A stretch of 64,000 bases of DNA from Akebia trifoliata (GCA_017979445.1 CM030708.1:32988721-33052720); one strand, 5' to 3'. Numbered from the stretch's first letter, positions 34,601 to 48,193 are shown. The notes: a model not told the origin generated them from the sequence alone. Numbers and translations are program-made.

Positions 34601-34797
34601 TTTTTTCTTTTTTTCTTTTGTTTTGGTTTAAAATTTTATGAGCCTAAACATAATTGCATACAACTATTGAAATTGTTTCAAGGATTGTGTTTTGTTATGA
34701 AGAGTGTATTAGCGGCTCTAAAATATTAACTCAATCATTCAAATAATGTTGACAACTTAATTATTAAGTTCAGGAAGAACTGATCTCTTAGAGTTGT

Positions 34798-34942
34798 GCT
34801 GAGTGGAACCTCATATCACACTTCTTAACGCGGAAATGGATAGGAATCATAAATACTTTTGCACTCGTATCTTGATGAAAAACATTTATGATTCCCATAC
34901 ACTTTCATGTCAAAAATGCAATATGAGGTCACTTTAGTATTA
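34798..34942. mobile_element. Hairpin MITE (ATCATAAATRCTTTTGCACTC family)
   Basis: CCTCATATCACACTTCTTAA and AGGAATCATAAATACTTTT pair with AAACATTTATGATTCCCAT and AATGCAATATGAGG. Relatives lie at about 36165-36260, 44150-44290, 53400-53530 and, more distantly, 61095-61480. Confidence 0.65.
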
Positions 34943-35299
34943 TTCCTTCTTTTGTCCAAGCACTTTCACGTCAAGAACTATGATATCAGGTCACTTCAGC
35001 ATTATTCCATCTTTTGTCTAAGCAGGGATTTCAACATCCCCATCATGTATGTTCTGTGCTCAAACACTACATGTTCAAGAAGTGTTGGAGATTGTACCTA
35101 TGGGTACATACAACATTATGGCCTAAATGCCCTTATCTTTAATCTCCAGTTAAAATCCATGATTTTTGCCTTAAAAAATGGGTCATAGTCGACCTCTTAA
35201 GCTAAGTATGTGTCTTCAATCTAAAGATTCTTGCTCTTTTACCTTCTAAACTTAAGAATAAGAATGTATTGACTTGAACAATATATAGTAAAGAGTTGT

Positions 35300-35598
35300 G
35301 ATCGAGAACGATGTCCTGTTCTTATAGGAAAATATGGTGTTTACGTGACATGTTTTAATTGGAGATTAAACACATCGGACTACGTACCAAATAGACACCG
35401 CTCCTATCTATAGGAGAGGGACATCATACATAATTCTATAAATAATTTGATTTTAAGATAATTGTAATAATCTGACACTCTTTGTATGCTTCTTTCACAG
35501 AATTATAGGTCTTTTGCTTCGGGATACACATGGACAAAGATTTATGGTTATGAGAATAGATAGGTCAGAGAACGTATAAAAAAGAGTGTCAGATTATC
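35300..35598. mobile_element. Two adjacent inverted-repeat elements
   Basis: Element one (about 35300-35441) has GATGTCCTGTTCTTATAGG and the inverse-like CTATAGGAGAGGGACATCAT. Element two (35467-35600) has AATAATCTGACACTCTTT and AAAGAGTGTCAGATTAT as 17-bp inverted ends. Both lack coding capacity. Confidence 0.5.
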
Positions 35599-36804
35599 AC
35601 GATTCTTTAAAATATTGTGGGAGTAGTGTAACACTTTTTTTTTTCACCCCTCTAGCTATTTTGAACAATTGAGAAAGTTACGAATAGTAAATTCACACCT
35701 TTAAATTTTGGAGTTCAATCACTAATTACTTTTGAGAGTCATGTTGGATTGACCTCAAAAATGTATCTCCCATCTCAACTTTCTTGTGGAAGTAGGCATG
35801 TACATTCGGGTAGAACTAAACCAAATTGAAAATTTCGGGTATTTTTCAATTTCCATTCGGTTCAGATAAAACCAAAATCCACTTAAATATTTTTAAAACA
35901 AAAGTGTTTTGAAGTGGGTTCTAAGACATTTGAACTTGCGATAGGGTAAGCCAACACATCTTACCAACCCGCCAAGTTCGTATTTATGCTAAATCTAATA
36001 AAAATATACATATTATTACTTATTTAGTTTTCAAGTCCTTTTTCGATTATGATTCGATCCGATTTTCGGGGGTAGAAATCGGATACCAAAAATTTTCATT
36101 TTGGTCCAATTCGATTTCGATCTAGGTTCGGTTCTAGGTTGGGTAATAGGTAATTTGTACATTCCTACGTGGAAGTGTGTTTGCAACCATAGATACTTTT
36201 CATCGAGATATGACTGAAAAAACATTTATGGTTCCTGTACAAGTGAGATATGAGGATTATTCTATTTTTAAATATGATTTTTTTTTCGCTTAGATTTAAA
36301 AAAAAAAAATCAGATCTATGTAATTCAGAAATTAAATTAGGGTAAATTACAATTTGACCCTTGTAGTTTGGTATATTTCATTTTAACCCTGTAGTATTTT
36401 GATAATTGTATTTACCATCCTTATAGTTAACTAAGGGGTTTTCTTATCCCTTGGTCAAATTCTTCTCTACCTAACTGTCAGGTTTTTGTTATAAAGACCA
36501 TTTTGCTCTTTCTATTCATTTTTAAAATTAAAATTTTCATTTTAATTTTTATTTCAAAACTTATTTTTAATATAAAATAAGAGGGTAAAACAGTAAAATA
36601 ACATATGAATTTTAATCCATCAGTGAATCTGTGAAAGGGAGGTATTAGGAGGTAAAAATGAAATTATGCCAAACAACAGAGGGTCAAAGTGTAATTTATC
36701 CATTAAGTAATGACGTTAGTAGTGACGCCATTACTTTTAGAGTGTTTCATTTGTTCAAGAAAGAATCTTGTCGGGATAAGTGCCTAAGTGGGTCCAAGAA
36801 CGCT

Positions 36805-36812
36805 CCACGTGG
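36805..36812 (+). promoter_or_regulatory. G-box upstream of hydrolase copy 3
   Basis: GCTCCACGTGGCAAT lies 158 bp before the ATG at 36971, in the same block as in copy 2 (AACCAACACCCAGAGACAGG). A TATA-like CTTATAAAAC at about 36888-36897 lies between it and the ATG. Confidence 0.6.
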
Positions 36813-36970
36813 CAATCAAAGGGAAACCAACACCCAGAGACAGGTATCTGTCAGTTCTAATAAATACACCTATGTACCTTTTTTTCTCTTATAAAACTAC
36901 ACACTCCACCTAAACTCCCGAAACATCTAGCATTTTTCCTCTGTTACTGTTTGATTGGAAGAGAAAAGAG

Positions 36971-39900
36971 ATGTCAGGCCCTCAGTGCTGCGAGAACCCA
37001 CCTACACTTAGTTCAAGCCCTGGAGGTGGTAATGTTGAGGAGATTGGAGGACTCAAGACCTATGTTGCTGGATCTCCTGATTCCAAGCATGGAGTTCTTC
37101 TCATTTCTGACGTTTTTGGTAACTACCCCCTTCGATTTTCTTCTTTTAATCTCTGATATTTTGGTTTCAATCTCAATTTTTCCTTGTTTTATCAAGTGGG
37201 TCTTGTTTGTTTTGTAGTCTGTAATGTTGGGTTTTGAGAAATATTGATTGGGTTCTTTTTATAATACTTGCCACATAGAGATTTCTTTCTTATAGATCGG
37301 ATCTGAATTTGAAAGTTTTATGATAATTATGTACCAATTTCTATTGTAATTGGTCTCCTCATAATACTGATTAGTTCTAGTTCCAGAATGAGCACAATTG
37401 AGATGGAATCATCTTGTACACCTTATCCCAATTTCTGGGGTTGGAAACATGAATCCCATTTCACCATTAACTTATTGTGTACAATGTCTTCAGTCAACGC
37501 TTGTTCTCTCTCTTTTGGATTGGTGGTTGCCTCGAGCATTGTGTATCTCCATTGGGGGAGAATTAGAAGTTTCCCTTGTAAGGGTTTAAAGGATATTCAT
37601 CTCAAGCCCATGGCCTTGTTTGAGGTGTCTCGCTACTTGCCACCATCATCCATTTCAAATTTTATACATCTTCTCCCTTATTTTCTATCTTATTTGAACT
37701 TCCATGTTAAAATAAAAACCAACAATGGGACCGTGAAACAACATGCTATAGTGCATGTCAAAGGCTCCAAAAATTTCAAAAGGAAGGCAAAGTGTGATGT
37801 GGATATGAAAATATATAAAGACTACGTCATAACTGAATATACGATGAAATAAGATTCATCATGACAACCTAGTATTTGAGATAAGCGTAGATGATACTGA
37901 TTCTTAGGTTGTTCTCATTTCCCATAATTTGCGAGATTCTAATGTTTTCATGTGCTTCTTGATTATACTTGCGGTCTCGACGCTTAATATGACAATTCTT
38001 TTATCTTGAGTTATCAAAACTGTAATGTTGTTCATTTTTATTATTTTATGAATTTTATGCCATAAACATTATATTCACCTTTTAAAGATGAATATTTGTT
38101 TTAACTTTTTAGTAAAAATTGGATTGGAAATAGAATTTGATTTGGCAAAAAGAAATTGAGGTTTTAGGATAACACATTAATATTAGTGTTGTGCTGGCTT
38201 TTGGCATAAATGATATAAGAATGGGTTATGTAGTAATGTATTAGTTATTAGCTTTATCTATGTCATCATCATTTTTGTTGCTCTAATCTTTATCTTACAC
38301 AAATGACCTGTCTTTTACAGGATATGAAGCACCAAATTTGAGGTATGTCAAATTCTCATCTCTGCTCTTAGAACTAATTGATAGTAGTTTCATGGTCTAT
38401 ATGAAATCTTGACATAGTTATTTTGGGTTTCTCCAATTGATTCTGTTTTTTGTTTGTTGGTTGCAATTCACTCAATGATAGACTATTAGCAGGTTTTTTG
38501 TTCTCACATCTTCATTTTGAATCTATATGTCACCACCTAATGTAAAAGGTTTCTAATTTGAATATGATGGTGCAAACATATTCATAGTAGCTCATATTTA
38601 TTGTCGGGAGTTCACCTCATTTTTATCCAGATGTAAATACTTGTCCGAATTGTATGTTTAGTACCCAAAAAATAAAATGTCTTCTGTGTTCTTAGCTTTG
38701 TGTTTTGATAACTGACAATTTTAGGAAAGTTGGAGGGGGGGGGGGGGGATTGAAATTGATCATAAGAATTTCATTGAAATGCCTTCTTTAACTAATGGAG
38801 TGTCTGTTCTTACTTTTCTTAAAGTGTGGTGAACTTAATATCTAAACCTTCACATGAGTTTATACATCCGGTTTATGGGAATCTATATATTTTTCAATCA
38901 GGAAACCATGAATGTTACCAAGAACAAAGCACAAGTCCTTGCAGAGACTAACATGAGGAGTCCTATAGAATTTCAATCTGTGTTGCATGTTCTATTTTTA
39001 AATGCCAGTGATATTTAAAATGACTTGTATTTTAATGCACCAGGACATCATTGAAGGGAAATTTGTTCAAAATTTTCATTTACTTGTCTGTAATACTTCC
39101 ATAAAACAAGAAGTCACTGAAATAGTTAAATTTGTCAAATAGAAGAAGAGCTCCCTTTGAGGAGGGTGGAAAGATATGGGTAAGACTTCTTTGTTCTGTT
39201 TGCAAAGGGGTGGAAATGAGCAACCACAAATAGTAGAGTACAAGTTGTTTCGCACTGACATTTTTTGACATCTTGCAAGGGAGACATCGTACAAGTATAT
39301 ATATATATATTATTAACATTTCCTTACAAAAATTAAGTCTCAAGCTTCTTTCCTTTGATAACGAAGCATCTTTTCTTCCCTTTTTTTTTTTTCAGATCAG
39401 TTTACCAAAGCATCTTTATTTCCTAAATTCTTTCACTTACGATCCAATCCAATTCTTTTTTTCCCCCTGAAAAATGAAGAGGAACGAAAATCGTTCATTG
39501 TCTAATGGGTGGGATAAAGATCTTCTATCTTTTGGTATAGGTTCAATCCTATTGAAAATAATTTATTTTCGTCAATTTTTTGAATATATCTATAGCAAAA
39601 CTATGTTTTGAATGAATTGATTAAAATATGTTTATCAATGATAAACTAAATAATTAGAGTGACCAATTTCTTAATGTTTGTTAGCTTCCTCCAAAAGTGC
39701 TTCTGCTTCCCTGGTGAATGTCTTGGTAGATATTGAACTAGAAATCATGAAATTTTTTATCTATGATTTTCTTCCTGGTAGCATGAGATATATTTATGAA
39801 GTGCTTTATAAGCATTAAAGTGTATACTTTCGAAAACTTATATCTGCCACATTGTTTCTTAAAGGAAGCTTGCTGACAAAATTGCAGCGGCTGGATTCTA

Positions 39901-42379
39901 TGTGGTGGTCCCTGACTTTTTTTACGGGGATCCGTATGTACCCGATGCTGATAAGCCTATAATGGCATGGTTAGAATCTCATGGAGCGGTTAGTTTCTAA
40001 CCTAAATGATATATGTTGGAGCAGATTTATTATGCTAAATATTGAGCATCTGAAGCCTTGTTGTAACCATTCGTGTAGGACAAAGCTGCTGAAGATGCCA
40101 AACCAGTTCTTGCTGCTCTAAAATGTAAAGGCATATCTGCCGTTGGTGCTGCTGGCTTTTGCTGGGGTGGTGAGATTTCTTTCTCCATAATTTCGTCCTT
40201 AAAAGCTCAACAGTTTGGAAAATTTTGGCTTTGAGATCTCAAATAATAGATATAAAGTGTTTGCTAAGCCTGCTGAACCTGACTAAGATTTGACATTTTC
40301 AATTCTTCTCAGCCAAGGTAGTCGCACAAATAGCAAAGTCCGATGACATCAAGGCTGCGGTAATGCTGCATCCTTCACTCGTCACTGTTGATGATATCAA
40401 GGGTATGGATGTTTTTCTCTGGACTCCAATATTTTGGTGTCATTTAGCGATGTTTAAGGGTTTTGAGGATGAAAAATTGTTGGCCTTGATCAATTATGGC
40501 ATCAATATCCATGTTTGGCAACAAGAAGAATAATATTTCATGAGAAATGCTAGCAACGAAAGCCCAAGTGGTTGTTGCACCTTTATACCCCACTAAAAGA
40601 CAACAAAATTGACATGCTTTCTTTTTTCTTGTATTTATATATTTTTCTTTCCATTTTCTTCCAGTTATCTCAATCTTTCTTTTTCTATCTATGACCATAA
40701 GTGGTGGAAAGGTGAAGTGAAAGTGGTGTTGGGTTGAGAGATTTTTTTTTTTTTTTTTTTTCATTTTACGTTGTGCGTGTGTATGTGAGCGAGTGGTGGG
40801 AGGGGGGCAAAAAGGTGGGGTCGCGATGGTGGTGTTGAGGGGGAGATTGCTATTTGCTAGCATTTCTCTTATTTCGTTTATGTTCTCTTCAAATCTGTAA
40901 AGTAAAAGAGGCATTTTTCGCTACTCAGTCAATTGGCTGAATTAGCGAAATCCATAATATTTTTTAAATCCCCATTTTGACTTTGGCCTATTTTGTTCAC
41001 TGGAGACCTTGGGCCCCAGCCCACCCCTAAAGGTGTTAAGCGGCCATAAAACTAGAAGTTTGAGTGGTAAGTGTGGTGAATTTGGAGGATCCATGTTCTT
41101 AATTTTGCTAACAAACCTACAATGTGAGGCAGGAAGGAGTGCTTAATGGATATTTTGGTCATTTCAACTTACACCTAACTACTTAAGATTTACTCTTTTG
41201 GCTGTTTTGTTGGTCACGGAGATTTTATGTTCTTCGCTTCTTATGGTCACTGCTGAGTCGGATATGAATTAAGAGTTAGACCTATTGAAAACTGATTGGG
41301 CACACGTTTTGCAGAGGTCAAGGCCCCCCTTGCTATATTGGGTGCTGAGATCGACAAAATTTCTCCACCAGAGCTCTTGAAACAGTTTGAGGAGATTTTA
41401 TCCACCAAACCGGAGGTGAGAAACACAGATTTTTTATGGTTAGTCTAGGTATCTACTACTCTTTTAACTTGATTATTGGTGTATACTTATCATCTCTGCT
41501 TGATAGAAAAATAAGAAAGTTGGGAATGTGATTCTCTTAATAAATATGTTGGGTGTGTAAGATGCATGGTTTCATAACCCATCCGAGACGTATCGCCCGA
41601 GTCGTCTTGGTATCGTCCAGCAACAAGACGATGGACAAGTCAATGTATTGGATGAGATTTAATACCCAAGTTCATTTTTCTCATCGTAGAACAAGACGGC
41701 TCAAACGTATCGGAAAACTCGTCTGAGATGACTTGGTCTCGTTCACAGACGAGACGAGACGTCAAGACAAGTTTTAAAACCATACTAAGATGAGTATTAA
41801 TAAACTGGGCATGCAATATCCTTCCCATTATTATCTCCAGAACTTCACTAAATGGCAATAAAAACTTGCAAATATTTACCTTTAGTCCTATTTGCACAAC
41901 CAAAGATAGAAACCTGGCTAAGATCCTCTCTCATAATGTATATTATAATATACATTTTGGAGTTTAGAGAATGTTACACGTATTATGTTGGACAATAGTT
42001 AATTTGATCTGTAACTTAGAGACAACGATACTCCACACACCTTCCCAACTTAGCTAAGTTGGCACCTACTTGAACAGTGGGTGATTGAATTAGCTTTTCT
42101 TTTCGTGTGTCTATGTCATTTTTTCGAGTGTTATATATAATTACATCAATTTCTTTGATAAGAAAATAATTGCAATATAAGCTCTGCTCTAAATTTTTTA
42201 TATGGATCAACGATTTTAGAACTGTTGGCATTCTACAGGTTGATAGCTATGTGAAGATATTTCCTGGGGTAGCACACGGATGGACTGTAAGATACAGTCC
42301 CGACGATGAAGCAGCTGTGAAGTGTGCTGAAGAGGCCCATCAGAACCTATTGGATTGGTTCACCAAGTATGTCAAGTAA
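36971..42379 (+). CDS. Dienelactone hydrolase family protein, tandem copy 3
   Basis: Exons 36971-37118, 38321-38342, 39865-39988, 40079-40169, 40313-40402, 41315-41415 and 42239-42379; phases agree; 238 residues. Triad intact: GAAGFCWG (Cys126), ILGAEID (Asp172) and [10 protein letters not shown] (His205). Exon 7 encodes [20 protein letters not shown], as in copy 5, while copies 1 and 2 have KSAEESH. Intron 6 is long (823 nt) and shares sequence with introns 6 of copies 4 and 5, so the last two copies probably descend from a copy-3-like gene. A small transposon is inserted in this intron. Intron 1 holds the LINE-tail fossil and an open frame (37388-37852) that is not a gene. Confidence 0.9.
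41565..41785. mobile_element. Small DNA element in intron 6 of copy 3
   Basis: The 221 bp absent from the matching introns of copies 4 and 5 are flanked by TAAGATG (41558-41564 and 41786-41792). The ends are CATGGTTTCATAAC and, inverted, GTATGGTTTTAAAAC. It is related to 17886-18085. The duplication of 7 bp, or 8 with one mismatch, suggests a hAT-like MITE. Confidence 0.6.
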
Positions 42380-44028
42380 GAAAATATATCCAAACAAGTA
42401 TGACGAGTGTGGTAGGAATTCAGTATAAACTGTATTTGCTTGACATATAATTATTATTATCGTATTAGTGAGCACAATGGGGACTGTAATAATTGACCTT
42501 ATGTGAAAAATGTGACTGATATGCGGCGTGGAGGTTCTTTATGTGATCAGACTTTATTTGATCAGATTCCTCTTTGGTTCTCAAAGTGGTGATCATAATT
42601 TTGCACGATTTTTTTTTTATTATAAATTTTTTTGCCATAGTTTAGTACTGCTGAGATGGGATGGAGGAGTGGTTTGAAATATTCGATCAAAAGCTCGTTT
42701 TCTCATTTATGCAAACATCATATCATGATTATGTTGATTGGATGAATTTTGAATTTTTATTTTTTATGTGGATCAGTCTCGTTGGAACAGTAAAAACTCA
42801 ACTCTTACAAAGTAAGGCAAAAAAGCCAGCTCACTTGCTTAGCCGAGTTTAGAAGTGAAGGAGCAAAGCTAGCTGAATGAACAAGCAACGGAAGAAATGA
42901 TTTGTTTCACGAGCTGACACTCGCTTGTCGTGGGGTGCATTGTTGCTAGCTTGTTTGAAAATCAATTGGCTTTGTTAGGAACCCTTTATCCAATTCGAGG
43001 ATCAAAGTCTCCTTGAGTTCTTACTTTTGAATGGCCTTGGGTATCGATCATAGCCACTTAGATCACCGACTAATCCTGCAGGACACAAATGTCACCACTT
43101 CTACACGTATTAGGTGTATTAGAATAAATCCCAGGCGTGGTCACTTATTTTGTTATTGAAAGAGTATATTAATTCTCACCATATCAATCTGGGTTCGTTT
43201 GGGCCACTTTACTCTTTATTTATTTCCCATTCCATAGACCATGGTTTTGTCAAAGGACTAGTCCTGTGGCAAGTGCAACACATGCACATCACACACACCA
43301 GATAAGTGAGGATGCACCCTCACGGGTGGCATCAAATAAAACCTTACTAATACATAAATATATTTATTGCTTTTGTTCAAGAATCGCGTCACCTCAACAA
43401 TCATAATTTTTATAAATAAAAACATAATAATCTCAATTATTTTATCATAACCTAAAACCTTACTGATCAAGAGTTGCCTAACCAATCATAATTTTATAAT
43501 TGAATTTTTATAATAATGAAGATTAAAATCCATACGGTTTTATAGACTTCAACAATCATAATTTTATAAAATAAAAGTATGATAATTTAATTTAATTGAT
43601 AATAATGTTTTTAATATATTTGGTGTAACCATGGTTTTCATCTCGTACATGATTCCAATCACTTTGAGACATCTCAGTTATATTGGATAAGATAAGAGTT
43701 ATTTGCCAAACTTCTAAATAAAAAGAAGAATAAAAGAGAGGAATAAAGAGGGGATCTGGGCTAGGGCCATGGTGTTTAGACTTGCTTATTATATCAAGAG
43801 GACTCGCAGATGACTGGCGAGTTCTCTCGATATGATATGATTTTTAATTGATGGTGCATGCGCATGCACCAGAGTTCTCTCAATTTTGGATAATTTTTAA
43901 TTGATTGTGTGCACATCACCACCATGCATCGTGTAATTTTTTGAATAAATCCTTAAGTGTTCCCTTAGGGGTATTCAAATTAAAAACCTCTGCTTCATGA
44001 GGCATGATCTTAGCCCACCATATCACCA

Positions 44029-44063
<35 letters not shown>

Positions 44064-45361
44064 GTTATTGTTATTGTTATTGAAGTAAAACACTTTCCTT
44101 ACTAAGTACAATTTTAAGTATTTTGCTAAAATGGATTGTCACTATGACTTCATGGCGTGAAAGTGGATAAGTCATAAATATGTTTTATCGAGGTGCGAGT
44201 GAAAAAGCATCTATGATTTCTATCTACTTTCACATTAAGAAGTATGATATGAGATTCCAACTTGAAGTCACTCCAGCATGACTCTTATCACTTTAGCAAT
44301 CCAACATCACTACCATCTAGATTTCATGAAAAAATTCATATAAAAAAAATGGACTTCACCTAAGGCTTTAAAACTGGATCGCTACCAAACTTTCGTTGAA
44401 CTCCTAAATTTAAAATTAAAATTTAATATAAAAAATAATTTTTTTTTGAAAGTCAGTAGAATTTTGTCATCTACAATCCTAAAGCATCGGATCATGTCCT
44501 TTTTGATGCCACAAGGTGAGCCCAATGACCCTTAGTAACGGTGGAATCCTTATAACATAGTAAGGCTAGCGGGACTATTTCCGAAAATATACCGTGTGAA
44601 GTAAATATTTAAAAAAATAATGATGTTGAAAAGAAAAGCTAGGTATTGATCACAAATACCTCTCTAGCGTATTAGCTAGTGCCAAATGATGTCATCCATT
44701 AAAATATTCTTACATCAGGTCGTTAGAAATTACCTATCAAGCACATTTGTTACAGGTGTACATCAAACAGGTATGTTTGACTTACAATGAAGTTATCTAT
44801 CTATTTTTTTTTTTAGCTTTGAAGTGGCCGCTTCAAAATTTTGGAGGAATCCTTCTCTTTTCCTGACATGTATTTGAGATACTCTTAGGTTTTCAAATTG
44901 GTGACAAGCCCTTGACCACAGTCTTCTCTTATAGACTAAAGAAAATGACTTAAAAGCTTGAATTTTTTAATTTTTTAATAATTTCATGATGATGGTCATA
45001 ATATGATGATGATAGGATGATGACAACAATGATGATGACATTGGGATCATTTTTGCATGTGCAAACGCACACGTATCAAAGGATTTATATATAATTGAAA
45101 ATATTATTTAAAAGGTTTCTGAAGATTACCTATTACAAATCAAGAGGACTTATCATGGGCTGAAGGAGGTATCTCAAATATTCACATAAACTAAAGGGGC
45201 ATATCATCGGTTTAGAAAAAAATGAAGGGGGCACACAAGGGTTCTACCAAAATTTTGAAGTTTCAAAGTCACGTTTATTTTCTTCTATAAAGTCCACGCT
45301 ACGATGACCTCCTTACCATTTCTCGTTCGTGTCTGTTTGATTGGGAGAGAGAAGAGAAGAG
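42380..45361. other. Spacer between hydrolase copies 3 and 4
   Basis: No gene seen. From about 43310 onward it is nearly repeated at 52880-55092. It contains an (ATT)n/(GTTATT)n microsatellite at about 44027-44087, a hairpin MITE at about 44150-44290, a CCTTAGTAAGG-family repeat at about 44290-44600, and repeat motifs up to about 45245. TATAAA at 45286-45291 is a likely core promoter for copy 4. Confidence 0.6.
45286..45291 (+). promoter_or_regulatory. TATA box of hydrolase copy 4
   Basis: TATAAA lies 71-76 bp before the ATG at 45362. The matching site of copy 5 (55013-55018) reads CATAAA, so copy 5 may have a weaker core promoter. Neither copy has the G-box block of copies 1-3. Confidence 0.45.
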
Positions 45362-48193
45362 ATGTCGGGCCCGCAGACACTTAGCTCAAACTCTGGAGGT
45401 GGTTATGTTGAGGAGGTGGGAGGCCTCAAGACCTATATTACTGGCTCCCCTGATTCCAAACTTGGAATTCTTCTCGTTTCTGATATTTTTGGTAACTACC
45501 CACTTTGTTTTTCTTCTTGTAATCTATGATATTTTTGTTTTAATCTCACGTTTTCCTTGTTTTCTCAAGTGGGTCATGTTTGTTTTGCAGTTTGTAATGC
45601 TGAATAGTAATTGGGTACTTTTAAATTTCAATAATGTTTGCACATAGAGATTTCTTATTTGATTTGTTCCCACATATATCAATTATTGGAACTGAATTTG
45701 AGTTTCAAGGAATTTTTTATGATAATAAGGTACCGTTTGCTATCATGAGCATCACTATTATTTGTTATTTATTTATTTGTTGGGGAGAGGGGGTGGAGGA
45801 TTGGTGCCATGGTGGTTGACTTTGAGCATTTTGTATCTCTACTGGGGAAGACTAGAAGTTCCCCTTGTAGGGGTTTAAGGGATTTTTCCATCATCAAGTA
45901 TTTTGGCAACAATCTCAAGTTATACATTAGTCTTCGATTGAGGTATCTGCAATGTCACCACCACCATCCATTTCGATTCAAGCCACAATTTGGTGTAAGT
46001 CAATGGCTTTAAGAATGTCCAAGAAAGGAAAAAAAAGTGATGTGGATAAGAAAAGGTATGCAGACCATGTCATAACTGAAGATATGGTGAAATAAGATTC
46101 GCTTAGCTGACCTTAATATTTGGGATAGGGCATATATGATGATGATGCTTACTCTCATTTTTTGAGAGATTCTATTGTTTCCATGTGCTTTCTTGAATGA
46201 ATATTGCTTGTTTGCATTCTCCATGCTTAATATAACAACTTTTTATCTTTTGTCAAAACCGTAACATAGTTCATTTATGATTTTATAAACCTGTATCTGT
46301 ATGCATGTCATAAAAATTATATTCACCTTTTAAAGATGATTTTTTTTAAAGACAAAATTGGATTGGAAATTGAATTTGATTGAGCGGAAAAAAAAAAAAA
46401 ACGGTTTTAGTATCATATTAATATCAGGGATAAGTGATATCAGCATGGGTTATGTATCCATGTATTAGTTATTAGCTTTGTCTTTGTCATCCTCATTTTC
46501 ATCGCTAATCTTGATCTTACTCAAATGACCTATCCTTGGCAGGATATGAAGCACCAAATTTCAGGTATGTTAAATTCTCAACTCTGCTCTTAGAACTAAT
46601 CGATAATATTTCCATGGACATGGAATCTTAACACAGTTACCTTGAGTTTCTCCTAGTATTCCTTTTTTGTTTGTTAGTTGCAGTTCACTCCATGTTAGAT
46701 TATTTGCAGTTTTTTGTTCTCGCATCTTCATTGTGAACTCTATAAGTTACCACCTAATATAAAAGGTTTTTAATTTGACTTTAATGGTGTGAACATATGC
46801 AGAATAGCTCATATTGATTGCTGTGAATTCACCTCATTTTTATCTCTAGTACCAAAAAAATAAAATTTTACTTTTTATTCTTAGCTTTTTGTTTTGATAA
46901 CTGACAGTTTTAGGGGAAAAGGGTGTGGGGACTGAAATTTATCATAAGAGTTGCGTTGAGATACCTTCTTTAAGTGTGATCAATTTCTTTATGTTTGTTC
47001 CTGAATTAGAAAGTGTAAATATGTAGTTAATAGCTTCCACCAAAAGAGCTTCTGCTTCCTTGGTGAATGCCTTGGCAGATGATATTCTTTCTTGGACCTG
47101 ATATTTATTTGTTTTTAGGTAGGTATGTTATTGAACAAGATATTTTTTGACCTGTAAAATTCCAACGGAATCGGGATACCCATTTGTTCTGGTATAAGTA
47201 GTCACTATCTGTTTGTCCACCGTGAGATTGGGGTTTCAAAAAACCAGGAGGAGAAGTGTCTCTCAATTTGGGATAGACCAAAACTTACTGAACTTTCCAC
47301 ATGTTTCATGGAGCCATTGTGTATGGAAGTTTAAAAACCTGCTAAACAAGTATTGGTTTATCAAATCAAGCCATTATATTTATACCAACAAAATAAATGG
47401 TAATTTAGACAAACTAATAAGAATAAATTAATGTTAGATATCATTCTATAACTTCACATGTTAATATGATTGTGTTGTTTTCATCTATAAATTTTCTTCT
47501 TGGTAGCATGTAATTTTGAAAACTAATGTATGGCACATTGTTTCTTAAAGGAAGCTGGCAGACAAAATTGCAACGGCTGGATTCTATGTACTGGTCCCTG
47601 ACTTTCTTTACGGGGACCCATATGGACCTGATCATGCCAATAAGCCTTTTGCAATATGGCTAAAATCCCATGATGCGGTTGGTTTCTGACATATATGATG
47701 TACATTGGATCAGATTTATCAATAGCATTTAATACAATTATGCTAAATATTTATCATCAATAAATCCTTGGACCATTCTTGTAGGACAAAGCTGCTGAAG
47801 ATGCCAAACCAGTTATTGCTGCTCTAAAAAGTAAAGGCATATCTGCAATCGGTATTGGGGGTTTTAGCTGGGGTGGTGAGTTTTTTGTCCTTATTTTCAT
47901 TTGGAGAAGCTCCACAGTTTGGAAAAGTTTTTTCTTTGAGATCTTAAATGATGGATATAAAGTGTCTGATAAGCCCCCTGGAGTATTTATTACTTTACTA
48001 CTCGACCTGACTAAGATTTGACATTTTCGATTCTTCTCAGCCAAGGTACTTGTAAAACTAGCAAAGTCCGATGACATCAAGGCTGCAGTGATGCTACATC
48101 CTTCATTTGTCACTGTTGACGATATTAAGGGTATGAATATTTTTCTCTGGACTCCAACATTTTGGTTTTATTCAAGGATGTTTATGGATTCTG

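Larger units (their letters stand above)
33723..36970. other. Spacer between hydrolase copies 2 and 3
   Basis: No gene seen. It contains the 3' flank of copy 2 and several small transposon-like hairpins listed separately. A tRNA-like motif lies at about 35930-35990. A stretch at about 36340-36660 (GGGTAAATTACAATTTGACC, TTTAACCCTGTAGTATTTTG) resembles a common plant repeat. The copy 3 promoter ends the spacer. Confidence 0.55.

Noticed and set aside
35930..35995. tRNA-like sequence on the minus strand (GGGTTGGTAAGA, AGTTCAAATG)
   Set aside because: No cloverleaf; only loose box A and box B resemblance, common in SINE remnants.
37388..37852. 154-residue open frame in intron 1 of hydrolase copy 3
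   Set aside because: It overlaps intron sequence and the LINE-tail fossil shared by all copies, and the frame is broken in the others.
40444..40914. 156-residue minus-strand frame in intron 5 of copy 3
   Set aside because: Low-complexity sequence with long Lys and His runs from poly(T) and GT-rich tracts; not conserved as a frame in copies 4 and 5.
44027..44087. Regular short repeats that might be taken for a CRISPR array
   Set aside because: This is an (ATT)n/(GTTATT)n microsatellite with no spacers; the genome is eukaryotic.
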